In this document: positions 12,901 through 25,526 of the stretch, piece after piece
Layout: the number at the start of each line of letters is the position of its first letter
Numbering within the stretch: position 1 is the first letter of the stretch
Assembly (NCBI GenBank): GCA_039545355.1
Contig: BCJJ01000014.1
Coordinates: 189,914-253,913 of the forward strand
Direction: 5' to 3'
Source of the DNA: Trichosporon coremiiforme
Taxonomy: Eukaryota; Basidiomycota; Tremellomycetes; Trichosporonales; Trichosporonaceae
DNA length: 64,000 bases
The notes under the pieces: model-generated
What the model was told of the DNA's origin: nothing
What the model saw: the letters and a program-made list of their open reading frames with translations, nothing else
Databases searched by the model: none
Translations under genes and position numbers: made by a program

Positions 12901-15900
12901 GCGGCATTCCCTGGGAGAAGCGCAAGCTGCTGGACAACAACGCCGATGTCCCGTGGTTCTTCGAGGACCGTCAGGCCCTTCGTGACAACGTGTCTGCATT
13001 CCGCCACAACTCGTTTGGTCTCGAGCTGCCCGACTCGTCCATCAAGTGGGATCCCGTCCGTGGTATCTCCGTCGACCGCGAGGGCGAGCACGTTCTCAAC
13101 CTCCGTCCGAAGATCGACAAGGTCACCCACCAGCTCATGTGCGACATCGAGCTCGTTGACAACATCAAAATCATCACGATCAGGTCGACGCTCACGATCG
13201 ACAACCAGACGAGCTTGCCTGTCGAGATGGTCGTGGTCGATGCCCAGGGCAAGGCTAACAGCGGCATCATGAAGATCGACCCGGGAGAGTGCTTCCCTGT
13301 GCCTTTCGAGGCCGTCTACGACAAGCGCTTCCGACTCCGACCGCTCCGCGGCTTCGGATTCGACTACGCTTGGTCCGCTCCGCTCTTCTGGCGCCAGCTC
13401 ATGACGCGTCCCATCCGACCCATCAGCTGCAAGCACATGACGCCTAAGGAGCCCGCATTCTACTTCCAGGCGCAAGCCAACTTCAACGCCAAGGACCCCA
13501 CGGCGCGTCTGTACCCGCGCATGTCGCTGCGTCTGCGTGCGCCCGTCGAGCTCGAGAATTTGCTGCCCTACGACTTCAAGTTCAGGATCCACGACAAGGC
13601 GACCAGCCTCAGCTCGAGCAACTTCCTTGTCAAGGGCGGCACCAGCCCGATCCACACCGTGGAGCTGTCGCACTTGTTACTGCTCAGCGTCGCTCCCGAG
13701 GACACGCCGTTTAAGCAGAGCGACTACGCGATCATCAACACGGACGACCCCGAATTACCGATCGAAAACAACTTCGCTCTCCAGGATCCGAAGGGTCTGA
13801 AGCTGCAGCTCAAGCTGCACTACTACACGTACCCCGACTCTGGCGGCGCGTTCAAGGTGCAGGTGTACAGCCCGTACATCTTCCTGAACAAGACGGGAAT
13901 GCCGTTCGACCTGGCAATGAAGGGATCTATGGGCTCCCAGAAGCCAGTGGCCGGTTCGAACTACTTCGCGCAGGACCATAAGAAGGACACGCCAACGCCG
14001 TTCATGTTCAGCTTCCCGAATGATGACCGGCGAGACCGTCTTCTACTCCGCGTCGATGACAGCAGGTGGTCGCAACCCCTGTCGTTCGAACCGAGCAGCG
14101 CCGACATGCAGATCGTCATGCCGTCCCAGAATGGCAAGCGCGAGTACTACGTCGGTCTGTCGTATGCTGAGGGTCTGGGCAAGTACAAGCTCTCTAAGGT
14201 CATCACGATCGCGCCCCGTTTCCTGTTCAAGAACATGTGCACTGCGGGTCTACTCGTCCGCCAAACCGGCGAGGCGCAGCCCCTTTGCTCCGTCCCGCCA
14301 GATGAGCGCCGGCCGCTGCTCTACCTCGCCCCGCAGCCGAACAACCAGGAGGTCGTCCGCCCGCAAATCCGCATCGCGTTTGACACGCCGAACACGGGTC
14401 TCAAGTGGTCAGCGCCCTTCTACATCAACGACATCGGTAAGACGCATGTCCGCCTGTCTCGAACTACCAGCCGCGGAGCCACCAAGGAGTACCTCATGCG
14501 CATCGAGACGCACCTCGAGGGATCCTGCATCTTCCTCTACGTGTCGAGGGAGACGGACCCGTGGCCAATCATCATCAAGAATGAGACCAACGTCCCCTTC
14601 AAGTTCAAGCAAACTGAGCAGCCGGAGGACGGCGTTGAGCCGAACGCTCTGCCCGAGCGGCCGATCCCTGGCCAAACGACAGTCGAATACACCTGGGACT
14701 GGCCGACGGCGACTGAGAAGCGTCTGCTGCTGTCCACGGGTGGTAGAGTTCTCTCCCGCCCCATCGACGTTATGGCGATCGGAGAGCAGCCGCCTATCAA
14801 GATTCCACGACCGAATGGCCAGTCGCCGATCACCATTACGATCGACGTTCGTGCCGACGGCAGCTCCCAGTCTGTCGTCATCGCGCCGTACAACGAGGAG
14901 CGCAACGTGTACAAGCTTGCGAAGCGTGGTCCTTTGACCCATTCGCAGTCGTCGCTCAGTGTCAACAGCAGCTCGGACACAATTTCCGCGGTTGGTGCGG
15001 AGGCTGAGCACACCAACGACCCGCCCAACCTCAAGCTCAACGTGAGCTTGGAGGGCATCGGCATCTCGGTTGTCACGAAGCGTCCCGACGAGCTCATGTA
15101 CTTGACTCTGAGAGGTCTTGAGGTCGGCTACACCGACTACCCGACGTACTACGACGCGTTCGTCAACTGCAAGTGGATCCAGATCGACAACCAGCTGTTC
15201 GGCGGTCTGTTCCCGATCATCCTTTACCCGACGGTTGTGCCGAAGGACGGCAAGGACCTCGAGTCGCACCCGACGCTGCAGACCGCGTTCGCCGTGCTCA
15301 AGGATCAGTCGCACGGTGTCATCTTTGTCAAGTACGCCTCGGTGCTGCTGCAGGCGATGACGATCGAGCTTGACGAGGATTTCGTCATGGCGCTGATCGA
15401 CTTTACGAAGTTCAAGGACGCGACCTGGCGCGACCCTGTCAAGGATGTCCTCATCGAGTACCCGACCAAGCAAATCCAAGAGCCGGATATCACGCACCAG
15501 CAGAGCGACATCTTCTTCGAGTCGCTGCAGCTGCAGCCCGTCTCGCTCGAGGTGTCGTTCATGCGTACGGACCGCGTCAACGTGGACGAGAAGGTATCGA
15601 CACGCAACCCGTTCTATTACGCGCTGAACGCGCTCACAATGACGCTCGGCAACGTGAACGCCGCGCCGATCAACTTCCGCGCGCTCTTCCTCGACAACGT
15701 CCGTCTCTCCGCGCACGACCTCCAGGAGCGTATTATTCTGCACTACCAGGAACAGGCCGTCGCGCAGATTTACCGCGTGCTCGGATCCGCCGATTTCCTC
15801 GGTAACCCCGTCGGACTGTTCAACAACATCTCGTCAGGTTTCGCCGACTTCTTCTACGAGCCCTGGCAGGGCTTCGTCATGCACGGCAACCGCGATATCG

Positions 15901-16770
15901 GGTTGGGCATTGCTCGTGTAAGTGTCAAAGCTGCTTCAAGTGAATCATTAGCTAACGTTGCAGGGCGCCACGAGTCTGGCCATGAAGACCGTGTTCGGTA
16001 TCACGGACTCAATGAGCAAGTTCACCTCGTCGATCGGCAAGGGATTGTCGGCCGCGACGCTCGACAGCGAGTACCAGACCAAGCGCCGCATGACGCAGAA
16101 GCGAAACAAGCCCAAGCACGCGCTGTACGGCGTGGCAGCGGGTGCTTCCGCGTTCGCGGACTCCGTCACGTCCGCCTTCGAAGGCGTGGCCAGTATGCCA
16201 ATGGAGGGTGCCGAGCGCGGCGGAGCAGCCGGCTTCGCAAAGGGAGTCGGCAAGGGCTTCGTCGGCCTGTTTACCAAGCCAGTCGTGGGTATGATGGACT
16301 TCATCAGCGCCTCGACCGAGGGCATCCGCAACACGACGACCGTCTTCGACTCGAACGACATTGACCGCGTGCGTCTCCCGCGTTTCATCGCGAACGACGG
16401 CGTTCTGCGCCAGTACTCGGGTCGCGAGGCGCTGGGCCAGTCCTGGCTCAAGGACCTCGACGCCGGCGCGTACTTCAACGAGTCGTACGTCGCGCACCTC
16501 GACATTCCGGGCGACGACGCGGTCGCCATCCTTTCAAACGCGAGGCTGCTGTATGTCCAGCTGCGCAAGATGAGGGTTATCTGGCAAGTCCCCTTTGACG
16601 AGCTGCAGAGCCTCAGCCTCGAGCAGAGCGGTATCGCCCTCGTGCTGCGTGGCGGCACGCCGGGGCCCTTCCTTCCCATCGCGGAGCAGACGGGCCGAGA
16701 GTGGTTCTTCCGCAAGATCGCAAAGGTCGTTGAGAATTACAACAAGTCGCACCAGGCGGGCGAGCAGTAG
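6928..16770 (+). CDS. VPS13: Vps13 lipid-transfer protein
   Basis: Exons 6928-7030, 7080-7157, 7211-7441, 7478-9840, 9879-15917 and 15964-16770 give 3,206 residues, about the size of yeast Vps13 and human VPS13A. Known role: bridge-like protein at membrane contact sites that moves glycerolipids between organelles along a hydrophobic groove. The N-terminus (about 1-110) is a chorein domain with the IPW signature. Long repeating-beta-groove sequence follows, then the VAB/SHR-BD region (roughly encoded at 13100-15000), the ATG2-like C-terminal part (encoded at about 15700-16300) and a PH-like end (VIWQVPFDELQSL). The start ATG sits in CACCATGC and opens directly into the chorein sequence. Introns are 49, 53, 36, 38 and 46 nt. 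The 36-nt one (7442-7477) is a multiple of three without an in-frame stop, so it could be retained. Confidence 0.94.
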
Positions 16771-17088
16771 TCGCGAGAGCGCGAGTGTGGTGCAGAGAAG
16801 GAGAAGAGTTGGTGGAAGAAGAAGAGAGTGACCAGAAAGTGTATTTGTACAAAGCCAAGCAGCAATCCCAACACCCTATTTCAACCGATAGAATCCCCCA
16901 TTTTCGTTTCAGCGTCATATCCTAGCATCTCTCATGCAGCCCATTGTCAAGCGAGAAGTGAAATAGTTGAGGCAATTCTCTGCATATTCATCGGGCTGGA
17001 CGACGTCCTCCGAGCCAGCCCAGTTTACACTAATGCTACACGCGTGAAACTCTAACTATGAACGAAACCAAGGACAGCCGGGGCAGGT
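16771..17088. other. Convergent spacer VPS13/SPT16
   Basis: A 318-bp gap between two 3' ends, AT-richer than the flanking exons. No gene or repeat is seen. Confidence 0.6.
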
Positions 17089-20000
17089 TTATCGGCGGCC
17101 GCCCTTCTTCTTCTTCCTGTCGTCGTCGCTGAGGTCGCCTCCGTCGTCGCGGCGCTTGTCGTCGGCCTTCTTCGCCTTGCGCTCGAGAGCGTCCCAGCTC
17201 TCGCCGCTCTCGTCCGAGAACCCAGCCTCGGAGCCCGAGTCGTCGCTGTCCTCGTCCGAGTACCCGTCGCTGTCGCTGTCGCTCGAGCTCTCGTCGAAGG
17301 CGCTCTCGTCGTCCTCGAACACGGAGCCCTCGCTCGACTCGTCCTCCGAGTCGCTGTTGCCGTCGCCCGTCAGGAACTCCCAGCCGCCCTCCTTGTAGAA
17401 TGCGTAGGGGTCCTCGTTGATCGTCTTCATGATCGCGGGCCACGAGAGGTTCACGGGTCCCTCTGAGATCGGGATGTCGACGCTATCGAGCCACTCCTTC
17501 ACGTTGTCCAGGTGCACGACGGGGATCGAGTTGATCGCGATAGGCGACTTCTTAAAGTCGTTCAGCACGAAGACCATGTCGAACGCCTTCAGGCCGAACT
17601 GCACACGCTCAAAGTGCACAATCTCTACCTCCGACAGTGTGATGACAGTGAACGGCGTCTCGGACAGGTGCACGAGACAATCCGTCGTGGGCATGAGGAG
17701 AACGTTCGTACGGTGCGGCACACCGTTAAATCCGAGCTCACGGAACGGCACGTCAACCTCGAGCTCGTACTGCTGCGCCTGCGCCGCGTCTGAGACGCGC
17801 TTCGCGAAGACCTGGAACACCTTGTCGAGCTCCTGGCGTCGTCGGCGGTCCTCCTGCTCCTGCTCGATCTCGTCCTCGTCACCGTAGCGCGCCTTGCGGC
17901 GCTTGCCGGTCGTCTCGTCGAAGTTCATGTCCGACACCTCGCGGAAGAACTGGACGTCCCATGTCTTCTTCTTGCCGAGCATGATGGGCGCCTTCAGGTG
18001 AACGTGAAGGAGCACGATAAGCTCCTTCTCGGATGGCTGGAAGAACAGGTGCTTGATGTTGCTGAACAGAAGATCGATCTTGGCACCAGGGCCATCGGGG
18101 CGGAACCGCAGACCGTTCTGGTGGATCTCGACGTTGCCGTCCGACTTCTTGCCTTCGGTGGCGGGACGAGGGAAGACGTTCTTGAGAACGTACGGGTGGC
18201 GGCCCTTGATTTCAATCAGCTTCTCCTGCTCAATGACGTCGGCCATCTCCTTGCGCTCAGCCTCGCGCTTGGTGGCAGCCTTCTTCAGGCCACTGATCGC
18301 GTCGTAGACCTTGAGCATGTGACGGTGGTCCTTGGATCGGAATGTCATTGAGCGGATGAACGTCGCGTCGGGGTCCTCGAACGGCATGTCCTCCTTCTTG
18401 CCCGCAATCTGTCCTGGCGACTGGAAGTTGATACGGAGAGCGATATGATCCGACTCATCGACCTTGGTCACATTCTTCACTGTCGAAATGTGGAAGGGCG
18501 TAGCAAAACCGTTGACGGGCAGAATAATGGACTGGCGATGCTCGTCGACGTGGATCTGAAAGTCAGCACAGTCGGGCTCGTCCAACTCACTCGTCGGTCC
18601 TGGAGGTTGGGCGGCAGCTGCTCCTCTCGTCGGTACGACTCGTAGCGCTTCACAACCTTGTCGTTGTCGTTGCCCTTGCCCGTTCCTCCGTTGGCCCACT
18701 TCTTGAGACCGTCCGCCTTGCGCTGCGCGTGGAGCTCAGATTGGTGGACCTTGATACGCTGTGCAGTCGTTGACTCAATCTGCTCGCGCTGAGCACCACG
18801 TGTCTGCTTCGTGCTGGCACCGCGGGTCGAAGCGGCAGGAGCCTTGGCGACCTTGCCGTTTGAGCTCTTGCTGACCGGCTTCTTCTCCTTCACCGGCGCA
18901 GGCTCGTCCTCCTCGTCGTCAAGCTCCATCACCACGTCGTGAAGACGAGTACAGCCCTCCGTAAGGAAGGAGCCGCCGTCGACACCGACCTTGACGGTGT
19001 CCTGCAGCATGAGGCTGTACTTGCCCTTCTTGTCACTAAGATCGGCAAGACCAAGAGTAACGATCAGGATCATGTTCTCCTTCAGCTTGCGGTCGTTCTT
19101 GGGGCCAAGGAGGAAGGTGCTGTCACGATACTCGAGGCCAGTCTGCAGGTCAGTTGCGGCTCGCATGCTGGCGACTCACAGCAAAGCCGATGTTCTTGAC
19201 GAATGCGTCACCCAGGCCACGATCCTGCAGCATGCTGGCAGCCTCATTATAGACGTCCTTGGCGACGGCGCCATCCTTCAGAAGCTTGACGACGGACATG
19301 CGCACGTCGAGCAGCGTCTTCAGGTTCTCCTCCTGTTTCTGGCACGTCAGCGCCTTCCTCAGCCCCTTGAACTCACCTGGCTCGGGCTAATCATGAAGGT
19401 ACGCGCCATGCTCGCGCTGTACGACTTGTAGCGGATACCCAGACTCGAGAGGATGACGCCGGGCTTCAGCTTGTTCTCATTCGAGTAAGCCGAGACCTTC
19501 AGGTCATACTGGCCACCGGACTGGATGATAGGCGAGTAGACCCAGTCAGTGTTGGTAAAGTCAACATCGCTGAGCTGAGGGTTCTTGTTCCACAGCTTCA
19601 TGTCCGCGCCCTTCTCGTCATTTCCGATCTTCTCTTCGACAAGCTGGGAGAAGTTCTCGTGCGTGATGTCCGTGCCGCGGTCGATCAGGGCCTCCATCTT
19701 CGACTTGAAGTAGTTGTTCATGCAAGTGGAGGTCAAACGCGCAGCCGTGACCGTTGATTTCTGCTGTTAGCTGGTTGCGGGCAGATTAAAGCTCACGATC
19801 TCATCGGCGTCCTTGTCAGCCAGGATGGACGACATCGCCACCGACACATCAACGAACTGCAGTCCCGCCTTGGAGGCAGCGATGCTGATATCAGCATACA
19901 CTCTGCACACTACACAACGCACGCTTTGTTCCACTCATCCGCAAGACGACCAGTCGCCTTATCCTTGGGCAGGTAGCCGACCTTGCAGTCGCCAAGCTCC

Positions 20001-20654
20001 AGAACGAGATCCGGCAGCACGTCTTCAAGTCAGCAAATAACGGTCACTCTAGATTATACGCACTTGCTGTAGACTCGTCCTTCGGCGCGCGCACGCGAAC
20101 GTCCACCTCGATACCGTTCTTGGGCTCCAAGCGACGCAGAATCTTCGCTGCAGAGTTAGCTGGAACCGTAGAACTGGAGAGCTCACCCTTGGAGGAGCTG
20201 CAGACAAACGTGACTTTCCGGGCCGACTTCCAGAAAAGCATCAGGGTCGAAGGAAACTCGAAGCCGAGGAGGTACGTCTGCCAATGTCAATAACGTCTCG
20301 CCGAACAATCCATCGCGACCCCAACAATGCGTATGAGCGGCATACTGGATGCCTAGACCGCATTGTCTGTCGACCGACCGCAAGGGTTCCCTTACCTGCA
20401 GAGCAGCGCTCTTGTTGAGCGTCGGCGCGTCGTCCGTGGCATCACCGAGGAAGATCTGGAGGGCCGAAACCTCGCCAAGCTCTTGCGTGTCTCCCGAGGG
20501 GTTCTGTTCGATGAAGCATTGAAATGGCGGCGGCCCGAGAAGGTACATGTCAGCTCGAGAGCTTGTAGAAGGCGTGCTAACTCACCTCCCAGGCATCGAA
20601 GATCTTTTTCGCACGGTCGAAGAAGACGTTAGAGTCAAGCGTAACGTCGCTCAT
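17089..20654 (-). CDS. SPT16: FACT complex subunit Spt16
   Basis: Ten exons (20654-20586, 20503-20396, 20277-20187, 20147-20064, 20022-19923, 19884-19797, 19760-19377, 19338-19180, 19142-18591, 18555-17089) total 1,033 codons plus stop, the usual length for Spt16. Known role: histone chaperone that, with Pob3 and an HMG partner, reorganises H2A-H2B/H3-H4 during transcription and replication. The N-terminal third is the inactive aminopeptidase-like (pita-bread) domain ([18 protein letters not shown]). A dimerisation segment and a double-PH Rtt106-like middle domain (about encoded 18550-17450) follow, ending in a long Asp/Glu/Ser tail and a basic [10 protein letters not shown] tip. Introns are 35-118 nt; most are under 42 nt and are concentrated in the 5' half. 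The start [12 protein letters not shown] matches other basidiomycete Spt16 N-termini. It is transcribed divergently from the Kelch gene. Confidence 0.94.
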
Positions 20655-21023
20655 GTTGTTGACTGTACAGGGGCGAAGAGGAGAAGGTGATCAGGGGTGT
20701 CGAGCTCGCGATGTAGGTGGCCTAGATCTCTTGATCTGCGCTTGCCTTCCTTTTGTGTTGGGACGGGTCGTGAGACGTCGACAACGGGAGAACAAGAAGA
20801 CCGGAGAGCTGAAGGCTGAGCTGAGAGAGAGTCGCGGAGAGGCGAGATGACCTCAGGTCAACAACTTGATCAAGCGCGTCACCACACGCGTCCTGTCATC
20901 TCGGAGTTAGCCACGTGGGTTGGTGTGGCAAAGCAAGCTTCTAGGAACGAACCTCCACTTTCAGAGTCATGACGACACGAGTTACCAGATTTCGACGATC
21001 ACAGCAAGCCGCACGCAGGAGCC
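20655..21023. promoter_or_regulatory. Divergent promoter region of SPT16 and the Kelch gene
   Basis: A 369-bp spacer between two start codons. A CACGTG palindrome is at 20912-20917, about 110 bp before the Kelch start. No coding evidence. Confidence 0.6.
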
Positions 21024-23478
21024 ATGGGCAAAACTAAGAGCGGAGGCGCCGGCAAAGCCGCCGCTAAGGCGGCGAAGAAAGAGAAACAGGCCGAAAAGGC
21101 CGCCAAGAAAGAGCAGCAGGCTGTGAAGGCCGCGACCAAGGGCAAAGGAAAGGGTGCCGCGGCGGCGGCCGACGACGAGGAAGACCTCGACGCCATCCTC
21201 GAGCGATACAAGCGCGAGATGGAAGCGGTAAGCTTGAAGGCTGGTTTAACGAAACTGACCTGCAGCTTGCTACCAACACCGTCACGACGCTGGAATCGCC
21301 TCCTCCACCGCGCACTGGCGCCTTGTTCATGGCGTCCCCCTCCACTCTATCTGCGGAGAGCAATCACCTGTACCTAATGTTCGGCGAGTACTTTGACGGC
21401 AGCCGAGCGGCCTTCTACAACTCGGTTTTGCGTTATGACACGGTCAAGGACGAGTGGAGGGAGTACAAATGCGGCACTGCCCCCAGCCCACGCAGCAGTG
21501 CGGCAGCTGTGGCTGGCCCCGGTCTTGCCGAGGGTGGAGGTATCATGATCTTTGGTGAGTAGGAGAAACCGTGCATCAACAGCTGACAGGCAGGAGGAGA
21601 GTACTCCTCACCCAGCATGACCTCATTCCACCACTACAAGGACCTCTGGCTGTTCAACTGCAAGAATCACTCGTGGGACAAGATCGAGTTTAAACGTGGC
21701 CCGAGCGGACGAAGTGGACATCGGTAGGCTGGATCGTCTTGAAACAGGAGCTGACAGACCAGAATGGTGCTCTGGAAGAACTACGTTATTCTTTTCGGAG
21801 GATTCATTGACGTCGGCGTGAAAAGTAAGCTTCCTCTCGCCTCCATAGCTCACGCACAGCCAACTATATGTCCGATCTCTGGGTCTTTGACCTCGACACG
21901 TACAAGTGGCACCAGATCGAGCACATCGACAAAGACCGCGCGCCGGGGTGAGAATGCTCCGTTGGAATCTGCTGACGCGTAGGCCTCGCAGTGGTTTCTC
22001 CTTTATCCCTTGTCCCGAGGGTGCGTTCCTGTATGGCGGTTACCGCAAGGAGTACGTCAAGGGTACCAGACCGAAAGGTGTACCGCTCGACGACGCGTGG
22101 CTGTTGAGGTGAGTTACGAGAGTTGCGTGTCTGACTCCCAGGATGGACCCGGATCTGTCCAAGCTGAAATGGGAGCGGCGCAAGAAGGTCGGGTATGCTC
22201 CGAGTCTGCGTTCCGGTTGCTCCATGACGCACTGGGCCAGCAAGGGGATGGGTGTGCTCTTCGGCGGTGTCATTGATGAAGAGAAAGACGAGGAGAGCAT
22301 GGAGAGCGTCTTCTTCAACGACCTGTGAGTTGAGAAACTGATCTTTCACTAACGCTCAGATTCGCGTACAATCTCGCTGGCAACGGGCGCTGGTCGAGCC
22401 TCATGCTGAAGAAGAAGAAGAAGCTGGGGGCGCGCCGACGAGCTAAGAAGGTTGAGCAGGAGCAGGAGCAAGAGGAGAAGGATGAGGAGGACATGGACGT
22501 GGACGGCGAGGATGAGGTGAGTCACAATCTTTGTGGTTTGGAGTTGACTCCAAGGACGACGAGGAGCCGAAGGAGAAGGAGAAGTCGCCATCTCCCTCCC
22601 CAGCTCCAGCACCCATGGCTGTGGACAAGGACGATGATGACGACGACCCGCAGAAGTCCGTCCCGTTGACGCGATACAACGCGATGATCGCTATCTTGAA
22701 GAACACCCTCTATCTGTGAGTATGGAGAGAAGCGTCCCCAGCTGACCTCAGATATGGTGGAATTTACGAGACGACGAACCCTGCCCGAGAGTACACTCTC
22801 GACGACTTCGTCACGTTGAACCTCGAGAAGCTCGACCGATGGAACCACCTGCGCGGCACGGGTCTGGAAGAGCTCGAGTGGAAGGGAAGCGACGACGAGG
22901 AGGGTTTCTCTGAATCCGACGAGGAGGAGGATGAGAGCTCCGACGATGAAGAGGAGGAGGAGGAGGCGCTTGCTGCTCTCGAGGACGCAGAGGACGATGA
23001 GGAAGCAAAGGAAGCGCGCCACGCTGCCCTCACCCAGGCAGAGAAGGTACGATTGCTGGGATCATGGCGCTTGCCTTGCTTTGAGCTAACGCACAGGACG
23101 ACCTCCGCAAAAAGGCTAAGGCATTTAGTGCCGCGGCCAAGGAGAAGAGGACCGAGGAGGAGGCGCACACGACGCCACTGCCCGGAGAGAACCTCCGCAT
23201 GTTCTACGAGCGTACTCGCCCGTACTGGGCGGGCATCGCGTACGAGCGCACGGCGAGCCGCGGCAAGGCAATGCGCCGGGAGGGATTCCGTGAGTTGCGA
23301 CAATGGCCATCGTAACTGACCCGCAGAACTCGCTTCCAGCAAGTACGAAGAGTACAAGCCTTTGCTTGAGGAGATCGAGCGTATCCAGCGCGAGGCTGAG
23401 CTCGATGCTGCGGCGGTTGCTGCGAGCAAGCGCACAACCATGGGCGTTATCGGCGAGGGCGGCAGGAATAGGCGCTAA
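21024..23478 (+). CDS. Kelch-repeat protein, Kel3/KLHDC4 family
   Basis: Twelve exons separated by eleven introns of 33-50 nt give 679 residues (exon starts 21024, 21266, 21594, 21763, 21860, 21983, 22142, 22360, 22555, 22752, 23097, 23327; stop 23476-23478). The N-terminus is a short Lys/Ala-rich segment (GKTKSGGAGKAAAK). Kelch blades follow (LYLMFGEYFDG, VILFGGFIDVG, AFLYGGYRKEY, GVLFGGVIDEE, LYGGIYET), interrupted by a charged insertion (KKKKKLGARRR then Glu/Asp runs) and followed by an acidic stretch and a helical C-terminal domain. This is the architecture of fungal Kel3-type and animal KLHDC4 proteins, whose function is poorly defined; yeast Kel3 is cytoplasmic. The intron at 22109-22141 is only 33 nt and still shows a CTGAC branch motif. 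Confidence 0.88.
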
Positions 23479-23796
23479 GCTATGCATAATCACATCTTGG
23501 ATCTTTGTCGAATGCGTTCAGACAGGACTCAGCTCTTACATGCATACGACGGTCAAATCCCTGAGAACACTAACGACCATTTCATCACAGAATGATACTC
23601 TCATGCGATCGAAGTGGGGCGCATGATAGTGAGACAGAGGCAAGGAGGCCAGATGAGTCAACCGCAACGATCGCTCGCCCACGCAGTGCAACCCGGCACG
23701 CGTAGTCATGACTTTGCTTCCACTTCACAACGTCTCTCTCTATCTCTCTATCGCTCGACACTTCCATTCCGCAGAGCGTGCAAAATCGACTTCAGA
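23479..23796. other. Intergenic spacer before the orphan gene pair
   Basis: About 318 bp with a C/T-rich run near 23725-23760 ahead of the next start. No gene seen; it must include the promoter of the following gene copy. Confidence 0.5.
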
Positions 23797-25033
23797 ATGA
23801 ACGCCTCTTCTGAACCTAACACCGCCGGATCGACTGCGACCAAAGTCGGCACCCCTTCCTCGACACTTGTACCCGGTGAGCCCGCCGCGTCGGAACCTGA
23901 GATCGCGGACACCCCCTCGGCTGTCAAGGCAAACCCTTCTCCCATTGATCCCACTGCGCAGTCCTCGACCCCCACCGCTTCTTCGTCACGCAAAGAGAAG
24001 CCGCCCTTCGTTGCCGCTGATGTGGCTACACCTACTCAGTTTGCGCTCCTGAAGGCGACTTACAAGGAGCTCGAGGACGCCAGGAAAGCCGCTCACGAGA
24101 AGCAAGCAGCGGAGAGGGCAGCTCGCATGGCTCAGCCCGGATGGACCGGGAAGGACGAGGCTACCTTCGGCATTCGCCAAGGCGAAAGCGAGTCCAGCAA
24201 GCTCTTCTCGAAGATCTGGGCATTGCGCCTTCCCCATCCTCAGCCCCTTCAGTGGGCTCTGCTTGAGCTGTCTGCCGACTTCAAGAGCGCGCACGCCGGC
24301 AACAACTAGCTGACCATGTTCAACGTCGCCAAAGCACGCGAGTGGTTTGACGACCGCCGCGACCTCAACAGTGAGCTCCCGCCCCCATGGAATTTGCTTT
24401 ACCATGACTCACTCACGCCAGCTCGCATTGAGGTCTACATCCTCATGCGTTTGGGCGCATCCAAAAAGGTCAACGAGGGCGGCACGGCATCGTACATGGC
24501 GATTGAGTCCGTTCGCAACCTCTGGATAGTGTGCCGCCATCTTGTGTGTAAGCATCCAGATCAGCTTACTGAGACAGATTAACCACTACAGTACGAGTCT
24601 CTCGAGCGCTATGAGAAGGACCAAGCTACCCAGGCGTTCAAGAATGTGAGCGCAGTGTTCCCAGAGAGGCGCTAAACTCAGCTCACGCAGCGCCTCGTGC
24701 TGAAGTACAAGCTCAAGGAGCGCAAGTCAGTTACACTCCCCGGCATCAGTGCCTTCCCTTCTGGTCGGACTTCTGGGAGCGCTTCCCCAAGGTACCAGCT
24801 TGGCTGTTGCCTCCAGCTGACAACAGAACCTCACGCTCCGTGACCTCTGCCAGTTCGATCTCAGCACCGACCTCCGCGGTGGCGAGAGCAGCACAGCGAA
24901 CGTCGACGACGGTACCTTCGTTATGACTGTCGGCCTTGGCGCGCCGCTCCTGCACTGGGAGCCGGACAACAACAGCCCAGAGCCCAGCCACCCAGACATC
25001 TTCGCGACTCTCACAGCCGCCAATGATGCATAG
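23797..25033 (+). pseudogene. Orphan gene family, copy 1 (disabled)
   Basis: I recognise no known domain. The gene is colinear with the intact copy at 25527-26642. Shared segments include a Ser/Thr/Pro-rich N-terminus with GEPAA, FALLK, a W-rich patch (KIWALRLPHPQPL), ELSADFK, REWF, VYILMR-GASKKVNE and LRDLCQFDL. Differences from the intact copy: a TAG at 24307-24309 where copy 2 continues coding, and a one-base deletion near 24757-24762 that shifts the frame inside the PGIS...W segment. Splice sites near 24550-24595 have also drifted. After the shift, homology continues in another frame to TAG at 25031-25033. I infer a pseudogene of moderately recent origin. A truncated 171-residue product (23797-24309) could still be made. 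Confidence 0.7.
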
Positions 25034-25526
25034 CCTCTCGCCGTAGCGAGATAGTCCCAAGCCATGGCCATTCCACATTGTAGCATAAGAAGGAGCGTTC
25101 CCATTGTTGTTGTACATATAGACCCGTTCATGGTAATGTACTGAGGCATCATGGGTGAGCACGAGCGTTATCGGTCAGAAGCCGCTGTCTTTCTTAGGAG
25201 ATGGCCATCATGATGTCGGCGAGTCCGTGGAGTGAAACGCATCGGCGCACTCACATGGTGGGCTCAGCTAGTTCAACATTCTCATAACTGACGCATCTGA
25301 ATATTAACTCGCGTGTGCACCAACGATGTCGCCCATGCGGTGCGGTGAGCGCACGCTATTAAGGCGTATGCGCTGTGATACAGCGAGGTGAGTCAACCGC
25401 TGATCACAGGCGTAGGTGACTCCGCCTCTGATCACCGGCACGCGAGACCTTCATCGGCTCCTCTTGACTTTCTCTCTTACCCTGGCTCATTCCGTCTCCC
25501 CACTGTGCGCGCCGACTACGCCCATA
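25034..25526. other. Spacer between the two orphan gene copies
   Basis: 493 bp, with no gene. The final part before the copy 2 start is C/T-rich, similar in composition but not clearly alignable to the sequence before copy 1. Confidence 0.5.

Noticed and set aside
14409..15743. 444-codon minus-strand frame over VPS13
   Set aside because: Low-information Arg/Val/Leu/Asp composition typical of antisense frames in high-GC genes.
24249..24309. Intron that would remove the stop in orphan gene copy 1
   Set aside because: The only GT upstream (GTCTGC) is a poor donor and lies in the ELSADFK block conserved as coding in copy 2.
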